A DNA stretch of 8,991 nucleotides from an uncultured Dysosmobacter sp. (lineage in GTDB: Bacteria; Bacillota; Clostridia; Oscillospirales; Oscillospiraceae): assembly GCA_934563745.1 (NCBI GenBank), contig CAKTHE010000037.1, positions 1 to 8,991 of the forward strand, written 5' to 3'. The notes under the pieces are model-generated. The model was not told the origin of the DNA, made no database searches, and was given only the letters and a program-made list of their open reading frames with translations. How positions within the stretch are numbered: position 1 is the first letter of the stretch; each line of letters opens with the position of its first letter. Shown piece by piece: positions 1-6,315 of this stretch. The translations under genes were made by a program, and so were the position numbers.

Positions 1-460
1 CGAGATCGTTGGCCTGTCCGACGAGAAGAAGAAGACCGTCGTTACCGGTATCGAGATGTTCCACAAGCTGCTGGACTTCGCTGAGGCCGGCGATAACATC
101 GGTGCTCTGCTGCGCGGCGTGGATCGTACCGGCATCGAGCGTGGCCAGGTTCTGTCCAAGCCCGGTTCCATTCACCCCCACACCAAGTTCGTTGGCCAGG
201 TTTACGTCCTGTCCAAGGACGAGGGTGGCCGTCACACCCCCTTCTTCAACAACTATCGTCCCCAGTTCTACTTCCGTACTACCGACGTGACCGGCGTCAT
301 CACTCTGCCCGAGGGCACTGAGATGTGCATGCCCGGCGATAACGTCGACATGAAGGTTGAGCTGATCACCCCGATCGCCATTGAGAAGGGCCTGCGTTTC
401 GCTATCCGTGAGGGTGGCCGTACCGTTGGTTCCGGCGTTGTCATCGAGATCGACGAGTAA
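1..460 (+). CDS. tuf: Elongation factor Tu, C-terminal part (5' end outside window)
   Basis: EF-Tu is the cytoplasmic GTPase that delivers aminoacyl-tRNA to the ribosome. Reading from base 2, 152 residues are visible before the TAA at 458-460, about the last 38% of a protein of roughly 400 residues. They cover most of beta-barrel domain 2 and all of domain 3; the GTP-binding domain lies outside the window. Near-invariant stretches can be seen, including [56 protein letters not shown] and [14 protein letters not shown]. The ending [10 protein letters not shown] resembles clostridial EF-Tu. Codon use is strongly biased to C-ending codons such as ATC, TTC and GTC, as expected of a very highly expressed gene and unlike the downstream genes. 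The identification is secure. Whether this is the only tuf copy, and whether it follows fusA, cannot be seen. Confidence 0.98.
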   Translation, partial: EIVGLSDEKKKTVVTGIEMFHKLLDFAEAGDNIGALLRGVDRTGIERGQVLSKPGSIHPHTKFVGQVYVLSKDEGGRHTPFFNNYRPQFYFRTTDVTGVITLPEGTEMCMPGDNVDMKVELITPIAIEKGLRFAIREGGRTVGSGVVIEIDE

Positions 461-471
461 TTTGCACCACG

Positions 472-507
472 AAAAGGGACTGCCGTATTGCGGCAGTCCC
501 TTTTTTT
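472..507 (+). terminator. Intrinsic terminator of tuf, probably bidirectional
   Basis: A perfect 10-bp stem (GGGACTGCCG at 476-485 and CGGCAGTCCC at 491-500) with a 5-base loop is followed by seven Ts (501-507) and preceded by four As (472-475). It starts 11 bases after the tuf stop. On the minus strand the same hairpin is followed by four Ts, so it could also stop transcription of the convergent DUF4830 gene, which has no better terminator before reaching it. Confidence 0.93.
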
Positions 508-603
508 ATCGGTACGGCCACCCGGGCCCCGCAGAGCGGGGGTGGGCGGCGTTTACAGTGGGACGTCGGAAAGGCAGCCATGCGCCGCCCGCTTTGTGAG
601 CGG

Positions 604-1083
604 TTAAGAGGCGGAAGGGGTGTCGGCTGTCTCCGGATAGGCTAAGCCGGTCTGAAATCCGTTTTCTCCGGAGCAGAGAACGTCGCCGGCAACCGGGAGT
701 TCTTCACAGAGATAGAGGTTGACCTGGACGCCCTCCGCATGTCCCGGGTAGTTGGTAACGGTGTAGGTATAGCGGGTGACGGTCTGCCCGCAGGCTGCCG
801 ATAAATCCAGCCCTTGTTGGGTCTGAAGATCGTTATAGGTCTGATAGGACGCGGGGAGCGGGTCGGGAAGCTGAAGCTGCAGGGTCTCCACCGGCTCCGG
901 GTCTATGTCCCAGCCGTAGGCGCGCAGATAGGCGACACGTGATTCGTTGTCGTGCAGACGTGCAGCGGTCTGGTCTGTGTGCTGCGGACTGTGGAAAACG
1001 GCCCAGGCAGCAAGCGCAAGCAGGGGTGGAAGTGCCCACAGCAGAAGCCTTTTTTTCGATAGTTTAGCAGTTACGATCATCAT
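604..1083 (-). CDS. DUF4830 domain-containing membrane-anchored protein
   Basis: This is a 159-residue protein of unknown function. An N-terminal KLSKKR cluster (residues 7-12) is followed by one hydrophobic segment (about 13-30), consistent with a membrane anchor or uncleaved signal, with the rest outside the cell. Residues about 48-148 match my memory of the DUF4830 pattern of clostridial proteins: RVAYLRAYGW, then YNDLQTQQGLDL, then TRYTYTVTNYPG, then a strand-rich end. Three cysteines (98, 126, 137) could form a disulfide outside the cell. The start at 1083 is supported by AGGAGGGG (1089-1096 on the opposite strand), about six bases upstream; a second ATG at 1080 is nearly as good. It converges with tuf and diverges from the pseudouridine synthase, so it is a single-gene unit. 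The role is unknown. Confidence 0.8.
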   Translation of the reverse strand: MMIVTAKLSKKRLLLWALPPLLALAAWAVFHSPQHTDQTAARLHDNESRVAYLRAYGWDIDPEPVETLQLQLPDPLPASYQTYNDLQTQQGLDLSAACGQTVTRYTYTVTNYPGHAEGVQVNLYLCEELPVAGDVLCSGENGFQTGLAYPETADTPSAS

Positions 1084-1108
1084 AGCGATCCCCTCCTGTA
1101 AGTTTTTA

Positions 1109-1137
1109 TTTTCAAGCGCGGGGCTTTATGCTAAAAT
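1109..1137 (+). promoter_or_regulatory. Candidate extended -10 promoter for the pseudouridine synthase gene
   Basis: TAAAAT at 1132-1137 is preceded by TG at 1129-1130, which makes an extended -10 element. A weak -35 (TTTTCA, 1109-1114) lies 17 bases upstream. Transcription would begin near 1144 and leave a leader of about 46 bases. It sits in the 106-base divergent gap; no equally good promoter is visible for the opposite gene. Confidence 0.5.
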
Positions 1138-1189
1138 AAACGGAAAAGTATGGAAGAGTCCGCGCAGAGCGGGAGAGAGGGGCAGAAGC

Positions 1190-1936
1190 ATGGCAAACGA
1201 GAAGGCTGGGGCGCAGCGTTTGGATCGCCTGCTGGCGTCAACCGGAAGCTGGAGCCGCCGGGATGTCCGGCAGCTGGTGCGCCAGGGAAGAGTGCTGGTG
1301 GACGGAGTTCCGGCCGCATCCCCGGAGGAGAAATATGATCCGGAAACGGCGGAGATCCGGGTGGATGGTCAGCGTGTTGTGTACAGGCGGGTGACCTGGC
1401 TGATGATGAATAAGCCGGCCGGTGTGGTTTCCGCCACAGAGGACAGCCGGGAGAAGACGGTGCTGGATCTTTTGGAGCCGGCTCTGCGCAAAAAGAAGCT
1501 TTTCCCGGTGGGGCGGCTGGATAAGGATGCGGAGGGGCTGCTGCTTTTGACAGATGACGGCGATCTGGCTCACCGGCTGCTTTCACCGAAATATCACGTG
1601 GATAAGGTGTATTATGTGCGGACCCAGGGACAGCTGACGGAAGAGGACGGCCGGGCCTTTGCACAGGGCGTGACGCTGGGCGACGGGTTTGTCTGTCTGC
1701 CGGCGGAACTGAAGATCCTGCGGGCCGATGCGCAGAGCGAAGCGCTTGTGACGGTGCGGGAGGGCAAGTATCACCAGGTCAAGCGCATGCTGGCGTCGCG
1801 GGGGAAGCCGGTCCTTTATCTGCGCAGGTTACAAATGGGCAATTTGACATTGGACCCGACCCTGGAGAAAGGGACCTACCGCTTTTTAACGGAAGCAGAG
1901 CAGGCTGAGCTGCAAAAGCGACCGGATTTGACGTGA
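1190..1936 (+). CDS. rsuA: 16S rRNA pseudouridine synthase, RsuA type
   Basis: The 248-residue cytoplasmic enzyme converts a uridine of 16S rRNA (position 516 in E. coli RsuA) to pseudouridine. An N-terminal S4 RNA-binding domain (about residues 8-60) precedes the catalytic domain. The catalytic motif GRLDKDAEGLLLLTDDG contains the family's essential aspartate, here Asp111. NKPAGVVSATED (74-85), LSPKYHVDKVYYV and EGKYHQVKRM (191-200) are closer to RsuA than to RluB or RluE. The start at 1190 is preferred because AGAGGGG (1176-1182) lies seven bases upstream and the S4 domain begins at once. The same frame is open back to 947, but that extension overlaps the divergent DUF4830 gene and has no S4-like content. 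No clear terminator follows. The family is sure; the exact target base is inferred from similarity. Confidence 0.93.
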   Translation: MANEKAGAQRLDRLLASTGSWSRRDVRQLVRQGRVLVDGVPAASPEEKYDPETAEIRVDGQRVVYRRVTWLMMNKPAGVVSATEDSREKTVLDLLEPALRKKKLFPVGRLDKDAEGLLLLTDDGDLAHRLLSPKYHVDKVYYVRTQGQLTEEDGRAFAQGVTLGDGFVCLPAELKILRADAQSEALVTVREGKYHQVKRMLASRGKPVLYLRRLQMGNLTLDPTLEKGTYRFLTEAEQAELQKRPDLT

Positions 1937-1993
1937 AAAAACAAATGTTAAACAAAAAGAAACAAGCTTTTTTGTGAAAAAAGGAAAAAACTC

Positions 1994-2022
1994 TTGCAAT
2001 CCTGCGGAAATCTCGTTATAAT
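1994..2022 (+). promoter_or_regulatory. Sigma-A promoter of the CdaR-type regulator
   Basis: The -35 box is TTGCAA (1994-1999) and the -10 box is a perfect TATAAT (2017-2022), separated by 17 bases. It lies in an AT-rich gap (1937-2081). Predicted transcription starts near 2029, giving a leader of about 53 bases before the regulator's ATG at 2082. Confidence 0.85.
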
Positions 2023-2069
2023 AACCTCATTGACAAATTGCACAAAAGAAAATGACCGGTGATTCGGCG

Positions 2070-2075
2070 AGGAGG
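2070..2075 (+). promoter_or_regulatory. Ribosome binding site fixing the regulator start
   Basis: AGGAGG lies six bases before ATG 2082. The earlier in-frame ATG at 2052 has no purine-rich site at the right distance and would add ten residues of no recognisable domain, so 2082 is chosen. Confidence 0.85.
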
Positions 2076-2081
2076 ACGGCT

Positions 2082-3173
2082 ATGTCTGGAAGAATATTTC
2101 AAAATGTGGTCCTGCAACTGAAAGAGAATACAGACCGGACCGTGGGTGTGATTGACGGTGAGGGGATCGTGATTGCCTGCAGTGAACTGTCGCTGATCGG
2201 GCAGCGGTGGCCGGAATTTGTCAGCGTGATCAACGGCGCCGGCGGCGCGACGGTCACGTCGGATGGAAAGACCTTCAAGGCACTTAACGGCTGGGGCAAT
2301 CAATTCGATTATGCCGCTTTTGCATCCGGGGATAACGATATCAGCAAAACCGTCTGTGCAATGGCGACGGTGGCGCTGAACTCCGCAAAGTCCTATTACG
2401 AGGAAAAGCACGACCGGGGCTCCTTTATCAAAGATATTATTTCAGACAATATTATGCTGGGCGACGTGTACATGCGGGCGAAAGAGCTGCGTGTGACGGC
2501 GGATGTTCCCCGCAGTGTGTTTGTGATCCGCTCCCTGAAGAAGGCGGAGTCGGTTCCCACGGATGCCATTCAGGCCCTGTTTCCGGACCGGCAGGTGGAC
2601 TTCGTCATCTCTGTGGGCGAGGGGGATGTGGTCCTGATCCGTCAGCTTCCGGAGAGTGTGGGCCTGAAGGACCTGAACAAGGCCGCCTGCCAGATTGAAG
2701 AGACGCTGCGGGTCGACGGTGAGAGCACCGTGGTGGTGGGCATCGGCACCATCGCGCAGCATCTGCGGGATTTGGCGAAAAGCTATAAGGAAGCGCAGAT
2801 CGCCATTGAGGTGGGAAAGGTTTTTGACACGGAAAAGTACGTGATCAACTACGAGAACCTGGGCATTGGCCGTCTGATCTATCAGCTGCCCACCACGCTG
2901 TGCGAAATGTTTTTGCAGGAGGTTTTCAAAAAGAACCCCATTGATGCCCTGGACCAGGAGACCCTGTTCACCATCCATAAGTTCTTTGAAAACAACCTGA
3001 ATGTTTCGGAGACGGCACGGAAACTGTTTGTCCACCGGAACACGCTGGTGTATCGGCTGGAGAAGATCAAAAAGCTGACCGGCCTGGATCTGCGGGAGTT
3101 TGACGATGCCATCACCTTTAAGGTTGCGCTGATGGTCAAGAAGTACCTGACCTCCCGGGGGATCGAATCCTGA
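2082..3173 (+). CDS. CdaR/PucR-family transcriptional regulator
   Basis: This is a 363-residue cytoplasmic DNA-binding regulator. The C-terminal helix-turn-helix of the PucR/CdaR type (about residues 295-356) is clear: FFENNLNVSETARKLFVHRN followed by TLVYRLEKIKKLTGLDLREF, ending in a helix with KVALMVKKYL. Residues about 140-250 look like the degenerate GGDEF-like domain usual in this family, ending near LAKSYKEAQIAIEVG. Residues 1-125 resemble a small sensory domain of the sugar-diacid-recognition kind (GVIDGEGIVIACSELSLIG, then FDYAAFASGDND); its ligand is unknown. CdaR relatives often control nearby sugar-acid or nitrogen genes, but none is visible here; the next operon is ftsEX. It has its own promoter and is followed by a strong inverted repeat, so it is probably transcribed alone. 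The family assignment is firm; the targets are not known. Confidence 0.88.
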   Translation: MSGRIFQNVVLQLKENTDRTVGVIDGEGIVIACSELSLIGQRWPEFVSVINGAGGATVTSDGKTFKALNGWGNQFDYAAFASGDNDISKTVCAMATVALNSAKSYYEEKHDRGSFIKDIISDNIMLGDVYMRAKELRVTADVPRSVFVIRSLKKAESVPTDAIQALFPDRQVDFVISVGEGDVVLIRQLPESVGLKDLNKAACQIEETLRVDGESTVVVGIGTIAQHLRDLAKSYKEAQIAIEVGKVFDTEKYVINYENLGIGRLIYQLPTTLCEMFLQEVFKKNPIDALDQETLFTIHKFFENNLNVSETARKLFVHRNTLVYRLEKIKKLTGLDLREFDDAITFKVALMVKKYLTSRGIES

Positions 3174-3227
3174 ACCTACATAAGCGCGGACCGCGCACTC
3201 TGACAGCGCGGCCTGCATGAAAACGGA

Positions 3228-3283
3228 AAGATAAAGCTCCTCCCCGGTGCGGCAGCCGCCGCACCGGGGAGGAGCTTTATCTT
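3228..3283 (+). terminator. Perfect 26-bp inverted repeat, probable terminator of the regulator gene
   Basis: The left arm 3228-3253 and right arm 3258-3283 are exactly complementary with a 4-base loop (AGCC, 3254-3257). The core is very GC-rich (CTCCTCCCCGGTGCGGC in the left arm) and the outer ends are AT-rich. It begins 54 bases after the regulator stop. The T-rich side (TTTATCTT, 3277-3284) is interrupted rather than a pure T-run, so termination is likely but the classic form is imperfect. The near symmetry suggests it could act in both directions. Confidence 0.7.
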
Positions 3284-3316
3284 GGGAAAATACTTGGCAA
3301 ACATCGAAAAGGAAGG

Positions 3317-3345
3317 TTGCGCCGGAAACCGTTTATGTATATAAT
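3317..3345 (+). promoter_or_regulatory. Candidate sigma-A promoter of the ftsEX operon
   Basis: The -10 box is a perfect TATAAT (3340-3345). TTGCGC (3317-3322) is a partial -35 box at the ideal 17-base spacing. The predicted start near 3352 gives a leader of about 90 bases, which contains a small hairpin at 3369-3387. Confidence 0.72.
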
Positions 3346-3428
3346 AAAAAGACGGAATTATGTCGACTGTTCCGGGTTCTGCGGAACTTTTGACGGAAAC
3401 GGTCGTCTGATGGTTAGAAAGAAAAAAG

Positions 3429-3435
3429 CGAGGTG
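3429..3435 (+). promoter_or_regulatory. Ribosome binding site fixing the ftsE start
   Basis: GAGGTG (3430-3435) matches the 3' part of the Shine-Dalgarno consensus and lies six bases before ATG 3442. An in-frame GTG at 3433 falls inside this site, so it is not a credible start, although it lengthens the open frame by three codons. Confidence 0.75.
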
Positions 3436-3441
3436 TCTCGT

Positions 3442-4134
3442 ATGATTCGTTTGAAAAATGTGGAAATGGAATATGAAAACGGCACCAAGGCAATCCGGGG
3501 GATCTCCCTGAATATTGAAGACGGAGAATTTGTGTTTCTGGTGGGGCCGTCGGGCAGCGGCAAATCAACGATCATTAAGCTGCTGACCGGAGAGGTGGAG
3601 CCCACGGCCGGGCGGATCATGATCAACGGCTTTTCCGCCTCCAACATCTCCGAACGGCAGATCCCGCTGATGCGGCGCACGCTGGGCGTCATCTTTCAGG
3701 ATTTCCGCCTGATCGAGAAGAAGACGGTGTATGATAATCTGGCTTTCGTGATGCGGGCGGTGGGGACGCCGGACAAAGAGATCCGCAAACGCATCCCGTA
3801 CGTTTTGAAGCTGGTGGGCCTGGAGAACAAAATGACCTCGCACCCGAGCGAGCTTTCCGGCGGCGAGCAGCAGCGCGTGGCCATTGCCCGGGCGCTGGTG
3901 AACAATCCCAGCACCATCATTGCCGACGAGCCCACCGGCAACCTGGATCCGGAGCGCTCGCTGGAGCTGATGGATCTGCTGGTGAAGATCAACGCTTTGG
4001 GAACAACGCTGGTGGTCGTGACCCATGAGAAAAACCTGGTGGACCACTTCGGCAAGCGGGTGGTGACCATTGAGGCGGGCAAAGTGGTCAACGACAGCGT
4101 CGGCGGCTATGTGGGAGGAAAGATCCATGGGTGA
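3442..4134 (+). CDS. ftsE: Cell division ATP-binding protein FtsE
   Basis: FtsE is the 230-residue cytoplasmic ATPase of the FtsEX complex. ATP hydrolysis on the inner membrane face drives a shape change in FtsX that switches on peptidoglycan hydrolases outside. All ABC motifs are intact: Walker A GPSGSGKST (35-43), Q-loop Gln86 in GVIFQDFRLI, signature LSGGEQQ (138-144), Walker B with the catalytic glutamate in TIIADEP (Glu163), D-loop GNLDP and H-loop His195. The EMEYENGTKAIRGISL start and the IFQDFRL stretch are typical of FtsE rather than of LolD/MacB transport ATPases, and the adjoining ftsX confirms it. The last eight bases overlap ftsX, which points to translational coupling. Length and motifs are normal. 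Confidence 0.96.
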   Translation: MIRLKNVEMEYENGTKAIRGISLNIEDGEFVFLVGPSGSGKSTIIKLLTGEVEPTAGRIMINGFSASNISERQIPLMRRTLGVIFQDFRLIEKKTVYDNLAFVMRAVGTPDKEIRKRIPYVLKLVGLENKMTSHPSELSGGEQQRVAIARALVNNPSTIIADEPTGNLDPERSLELMDLLVKINALGTTLVVVTHEKNLVDHFGKRVVTIEAGKVVNDSVGGYVGGKIHG

Positions 4135-5014
4135 GCACAATTTTCGCTATTTTTTCCGGGAAGGCGTTTCCAATATGTTCAGCCACGGCTTCATGTCCTT
4201 TGCCGCCATTGGCATTACGGTGGCCTGTCTGCTGATCATGGGGACCTTTTCGCTGGTGGCCGTGAACGCCGATGCAAACCTGAAGACCATGGAGAGTGAA
4301 AATGAGATCCTGGCCTTTGTGGACGAAACATACACCGAGGCGCAGGCCCGGGCCCTGCAAAGCCAGCTGGAAAAGCTGCCCAATGTGACAGGCGTTCAGT
4401 TCATCACCCGGCAGGAAGCGACTGCGGCCTTCCAGGAGGAATATGCCGACGAGCAGATGTTCCGGGACCTGGATCCGCAGATCTTCCGGGACCGCTATGC
4501 CGTCAAGATCGCGGATCTGCACAAGATCTCCGCTACGGCGCAGGCGCTGCGCGGCGTGGAGGGAATTGCGGATGTCAATGTGTATGAGGAGCTGGCCAGC
4601 GGCTTTATCACGCTGCGCAACGTGGCGACGGTGGTGTGTGTGGCTCTGATCGCGATTTTGTTTGTGGTGTCGGTATTCATTATCTCCAACACCATCAAGC
4701 TGACGACCTTTGACCGCCGGGAGGAGATTGCCATCATGCGTATGGTGGGTGCGACCAACGGCTTCATTCGCTGGCCCTTTGTGTACGAGGGCTTTATGAT
4801 CGGCCTGCTCAGCGCGGCGATTGCGTTTTTCATGCAATGGGGCCTTTACCTGGCGGTCAGCCGGGGCATTGCCAACAGCGATTCGCTGCAGCTGATCCGC
4901 ATGGTGGACTTTAAGAGCCTGTGGGGGCCGGTGGCCGGTGCCTTTGCCGGGGCGGGAATCCTCATCGGCATCGGCGGCAGCCTTTCGGCGATCCGGAAGT
5001 TTTTGCAGGTATAA
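4127..5014 (+). CDS. ftsX: Cell division membrane protein FtsX
   Basis: FtsX is the 295-residue permease-like partner of FtsE. It has four predicted transmembrane segments (about residues 24-47, 165-187, 218-245 and 266-286). A large extracellular loop of about 115 residues between the first two is the part that contacts hydrolases in studied FtsX proteins. The family pattern FDRREEIAIMRMVGATNGFI (195-214), next to the cytoplasmic coupling region that meets FtsE, is clear, as is the RYFFREGVSNMFSHGFMSFA start. ATG 4127 is chosen because GGGAGG (4113-4118) precedes it and residues upstream in the same frame are only the shadow of ftsE. It overlaps ftsE by eight bases and ends ten bases before the next gene. 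It transports no substrate in characterised species; it acts as a signal transmitter. Confidence 0.96.
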   Translation: MGEHNFRYFFREGVSNMFSHGFMSFAAIGITVACLLIMGTFSLVAVNADANLKTMESENEILAFVDETYTEAQARALQSQLEKLPNVTGVQFITRQEATAAFQEEYADEQMFRDLDPQIFRDRYAVKIADLHKISATAQALRGVEGIADVNVYEELASGFITLRNVATVVCVALIAILFVVSVFIISNTIKLTTFDRREEIAIMRMVGATNGFIRWPFVYEGFMIGLLSAAIAFFMQWGLYLAVSRGIANSDSLQLIRMVDFKSLWGPVAGAFAGAGILIGIGGSLSAIRKFLQV

Positions 5015-5024
5015 GGAGGGCGGC

Positions 5025-6245
5025 ATGAAACAGAACAAACGGAGATGCTTCCGGCGGATATTCTGTGCCCTGCTGGCCTTTTTGTGCCTGTTCGGGGCGC
5101 TGGGGGCGGAGCTGACGCCCACTGCACTGGCCGTGACGCAGGCGGATATTGACGCGCTGCAGAAGAATGCCGACAAGCTGGCCCAGCAAAAGAAGGACCT
5201 GAAGGACAAGCTCAGCGCACTGTCGGACAAAAAGTCCAACGCGCTGGAGAAAAAGAAGCTGCTGGACCAGCAGGTCATCAATCTGCAGGCCCAGATCGCC
5301 AACGCGGAGGCCCAGATCGCGGATTACAAAGCACTGATCACACAGACGGAGTCCGACCTTGCGGAGGCCCAGGAGAAGGAAGCGGCCCAGTATGAGCTGT
5401 TCTGCAAGCGGGTCCGCGCCATGGAGGAGCGGGGCAGCGTCAGCTACTGGTCGGTGCTGTTCAAGGCGGAAAGCTTTTCGGATCTGCTGAGCCGGCTGGA
5501 TTTTATCAACGAAATCATGGATTCGGACCAAAGCGTGATCGATCAGCTGCAGCAGCTGCAGGACGAGATTGAAGCGAAAAAGGCCAGCCTGGAAACCAGC
5601 AAGGCGCAGACCGAGGTCCTGCGGGGAGAGCTTGTTTCCCGAAAGAGCGAGCTGGACACCCAGCGCACGGAGGCCAACCGCCTGGTGCAGGAGATCCAGC
5701 AGAACGAGGCGGATTATAAGGACACCCTCGATGCCATTGACAGCGAGGAGGAGCAGATCCAAAAGAAGATCGTGCAGATGTCCCGGGATCTGGCGGCACA
5801 GAACAACAGCCAGAACGGCGGCGGAAGCACGGCGCTGGGCGGCTACATCTGGCCGGTCAGCAGCCGGCGGATCACCTCGCCGATGGGAAGCCGCTATACC
5901 GGGATCCCGGGCGCGTCCACCAATCATAAGGGCGTGGACATTGGCGGTGTGGGCTATACATCCGAGGTGCACGCAGCCAAAGCGGGGACTGTGATCGTGT
6001 CGCAATATTCCAATTCGTACGGGAATTATGTGGTGGTCTCCCACGGAAGCGGCAATACGACCCTGTATGCCCATATGTCCAGCCGCCGTGTCAGCGTGAA
6101 CCAGACGGTCAAGCAGGGGGATGTACTGGGCATCACCGGGTCCACCGGAATTTCCAACGGCGCCCACCTGCACTTCGAGATCACGGAAAACGGCCAGCGG
6201 GTGAATCCGCTGAATTATCTGACGGGTTACGTGAAGGCCTGGTAA
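5025..6245 (+). CDS. Secreted coiled-coil M23 (LytM) peptidoglycan endopeptidase, likely FtsEX partner
   Basis: This is a 406-residue exported murein hydrolase. The signal peptide has RRCFRR, a hydrophobic core (12-28) and an ALA cleavage site at 34-36. Residues about 38-130 and 168-260 are long coiled-coil helices joined by a hook (about 135-166, with SYWSVLFKAESFSDLLSRLD), the layout seen in CwlO, PcsB and EnvC. A Gly/Asn/Ser linker (260-270) leads to the LytM domain (273-400). Zinc ligands His301, Asp305 (HKGVD) and His383, and catalytic His350 (LYAHM) and His381 (HLHFE), are all present, so it should be an active enzyme cutting peptide cross-links, unlike E. coli EnvC, whose domain is degenerate. 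AAGGAGGG ends four bases before the start, and the ftsX stop lies inside this site, so the two genes are coupled. Being the direct regulatory target of FtsEX is inferred from position and architecture. Confidence 0.93.
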   Translation: MKQNKRRCFRRIFCALLAFLCLFGALGAELTPTALAVTQADIDALQKNADKLAQQKKDLKDKLSALSDKKSNALEKKKLLDQQVINLQAQIANAEAQIADYKALITQTESDLAEAQEKEAAQYELFCKRVRAMEERGSVSYWSVLFKAESFSDLLSRLDFINEIMDSDQSVIDQLQQLQDEIEAKKASLETSKAQTEVLRGELVSRKSELDTQRTEANRLVQEIQQNEADYKDTLDAIDSEEEQIQKKIVQMSRDLAAQNNSQNGGGSTALGGYIWPVSSRRITSPMGSRYTGIPGASTNHKGVDIGGVGYTSEVHAAKAGTVIVSQYSNSYGNYVVVSHGSGNTTLYAHMSSRRVSVNQTVKQGDVLGITGSTGISNGAHLHFEITENGQRVNPLNYLTGYVKAW

Positions 6246-6276
6246 GCGGGCGGACCGCAAAAGGATCTCATATGCG

Positions 6277-6315
6277 CCCCTCCGGCTCCATACTATGGAA
6301 CCGGAGGGGATTTTT
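6277..6315 (+). terminator. Terminator-like hairpin that also contains the next gene's ribosome binding site
   Basis: CCCCTCCGG (6277-6285) pairs with CCGGAGGGG (6301-6309). After one C/A mismatch, TCCAT (6287-6291) pairs with ATGGA (6295-6299) around a 3-base loop. Five Ts (6311-6315) follow after one A. It starts 31 bases after the M23 gene stop, so it reads as the operon's intrinsic terminator. Its right arm is also the Shine-Dalgarno sequence of the next gene, whose ATG begins right after the T-run. Confidence 0.8.
6303..6309 (+). promoter_or_regulatory. Ribosome binding site fixing the start of the unknown gene
   Basis: GGAGGGG lies six bases before ATG 6316. The earlier in-frame ATG at 6295 lies in the loop side of the hairpin and has no ribosome binding site, so 6316 is preferred. 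The site is paired when the 6277-6309 hairpin forms. Confidence 0.75.

Noticed and set aside
508..603. Possible small gene or RNA between tuf and the DUF4830 gene
   Set aside because: The stretch is GC-rich with imperfect self-complementarity (about 521-548), but shows no ribosome binding site, promoter or recognisable RNA structure.
947..1189. Upstream extension of the pseudouridine synthase frame to 947
   Set aside because: It runs antisense through the start of the DUF4830 gene and through the promoter region, and no S4 or other domain is seen there. ATG 1190 has a good ribosome binding site.
1952..1975. AT-rich imperfect inverted repeat after the pseudouridine synthase gene
   Set aside because: ACAAAAAG and CTTTTTTGT pair only with a bulge and contain almost no GC pairs, too weak to call a terminator. 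The rest of the gap holds only the regulator's promoter.
2030..2035. TTGACA upstream of the regulator
   Set aside because: No -10 box lies 16-18 bases downstream. The promoter at 1994-2022 explains transcription better.
3390..3395. TTGACG as a second -35 box for ftsE
   Set aside because: There is no TATAAT-like sequence at suitable spacing before the ribosome binding site.
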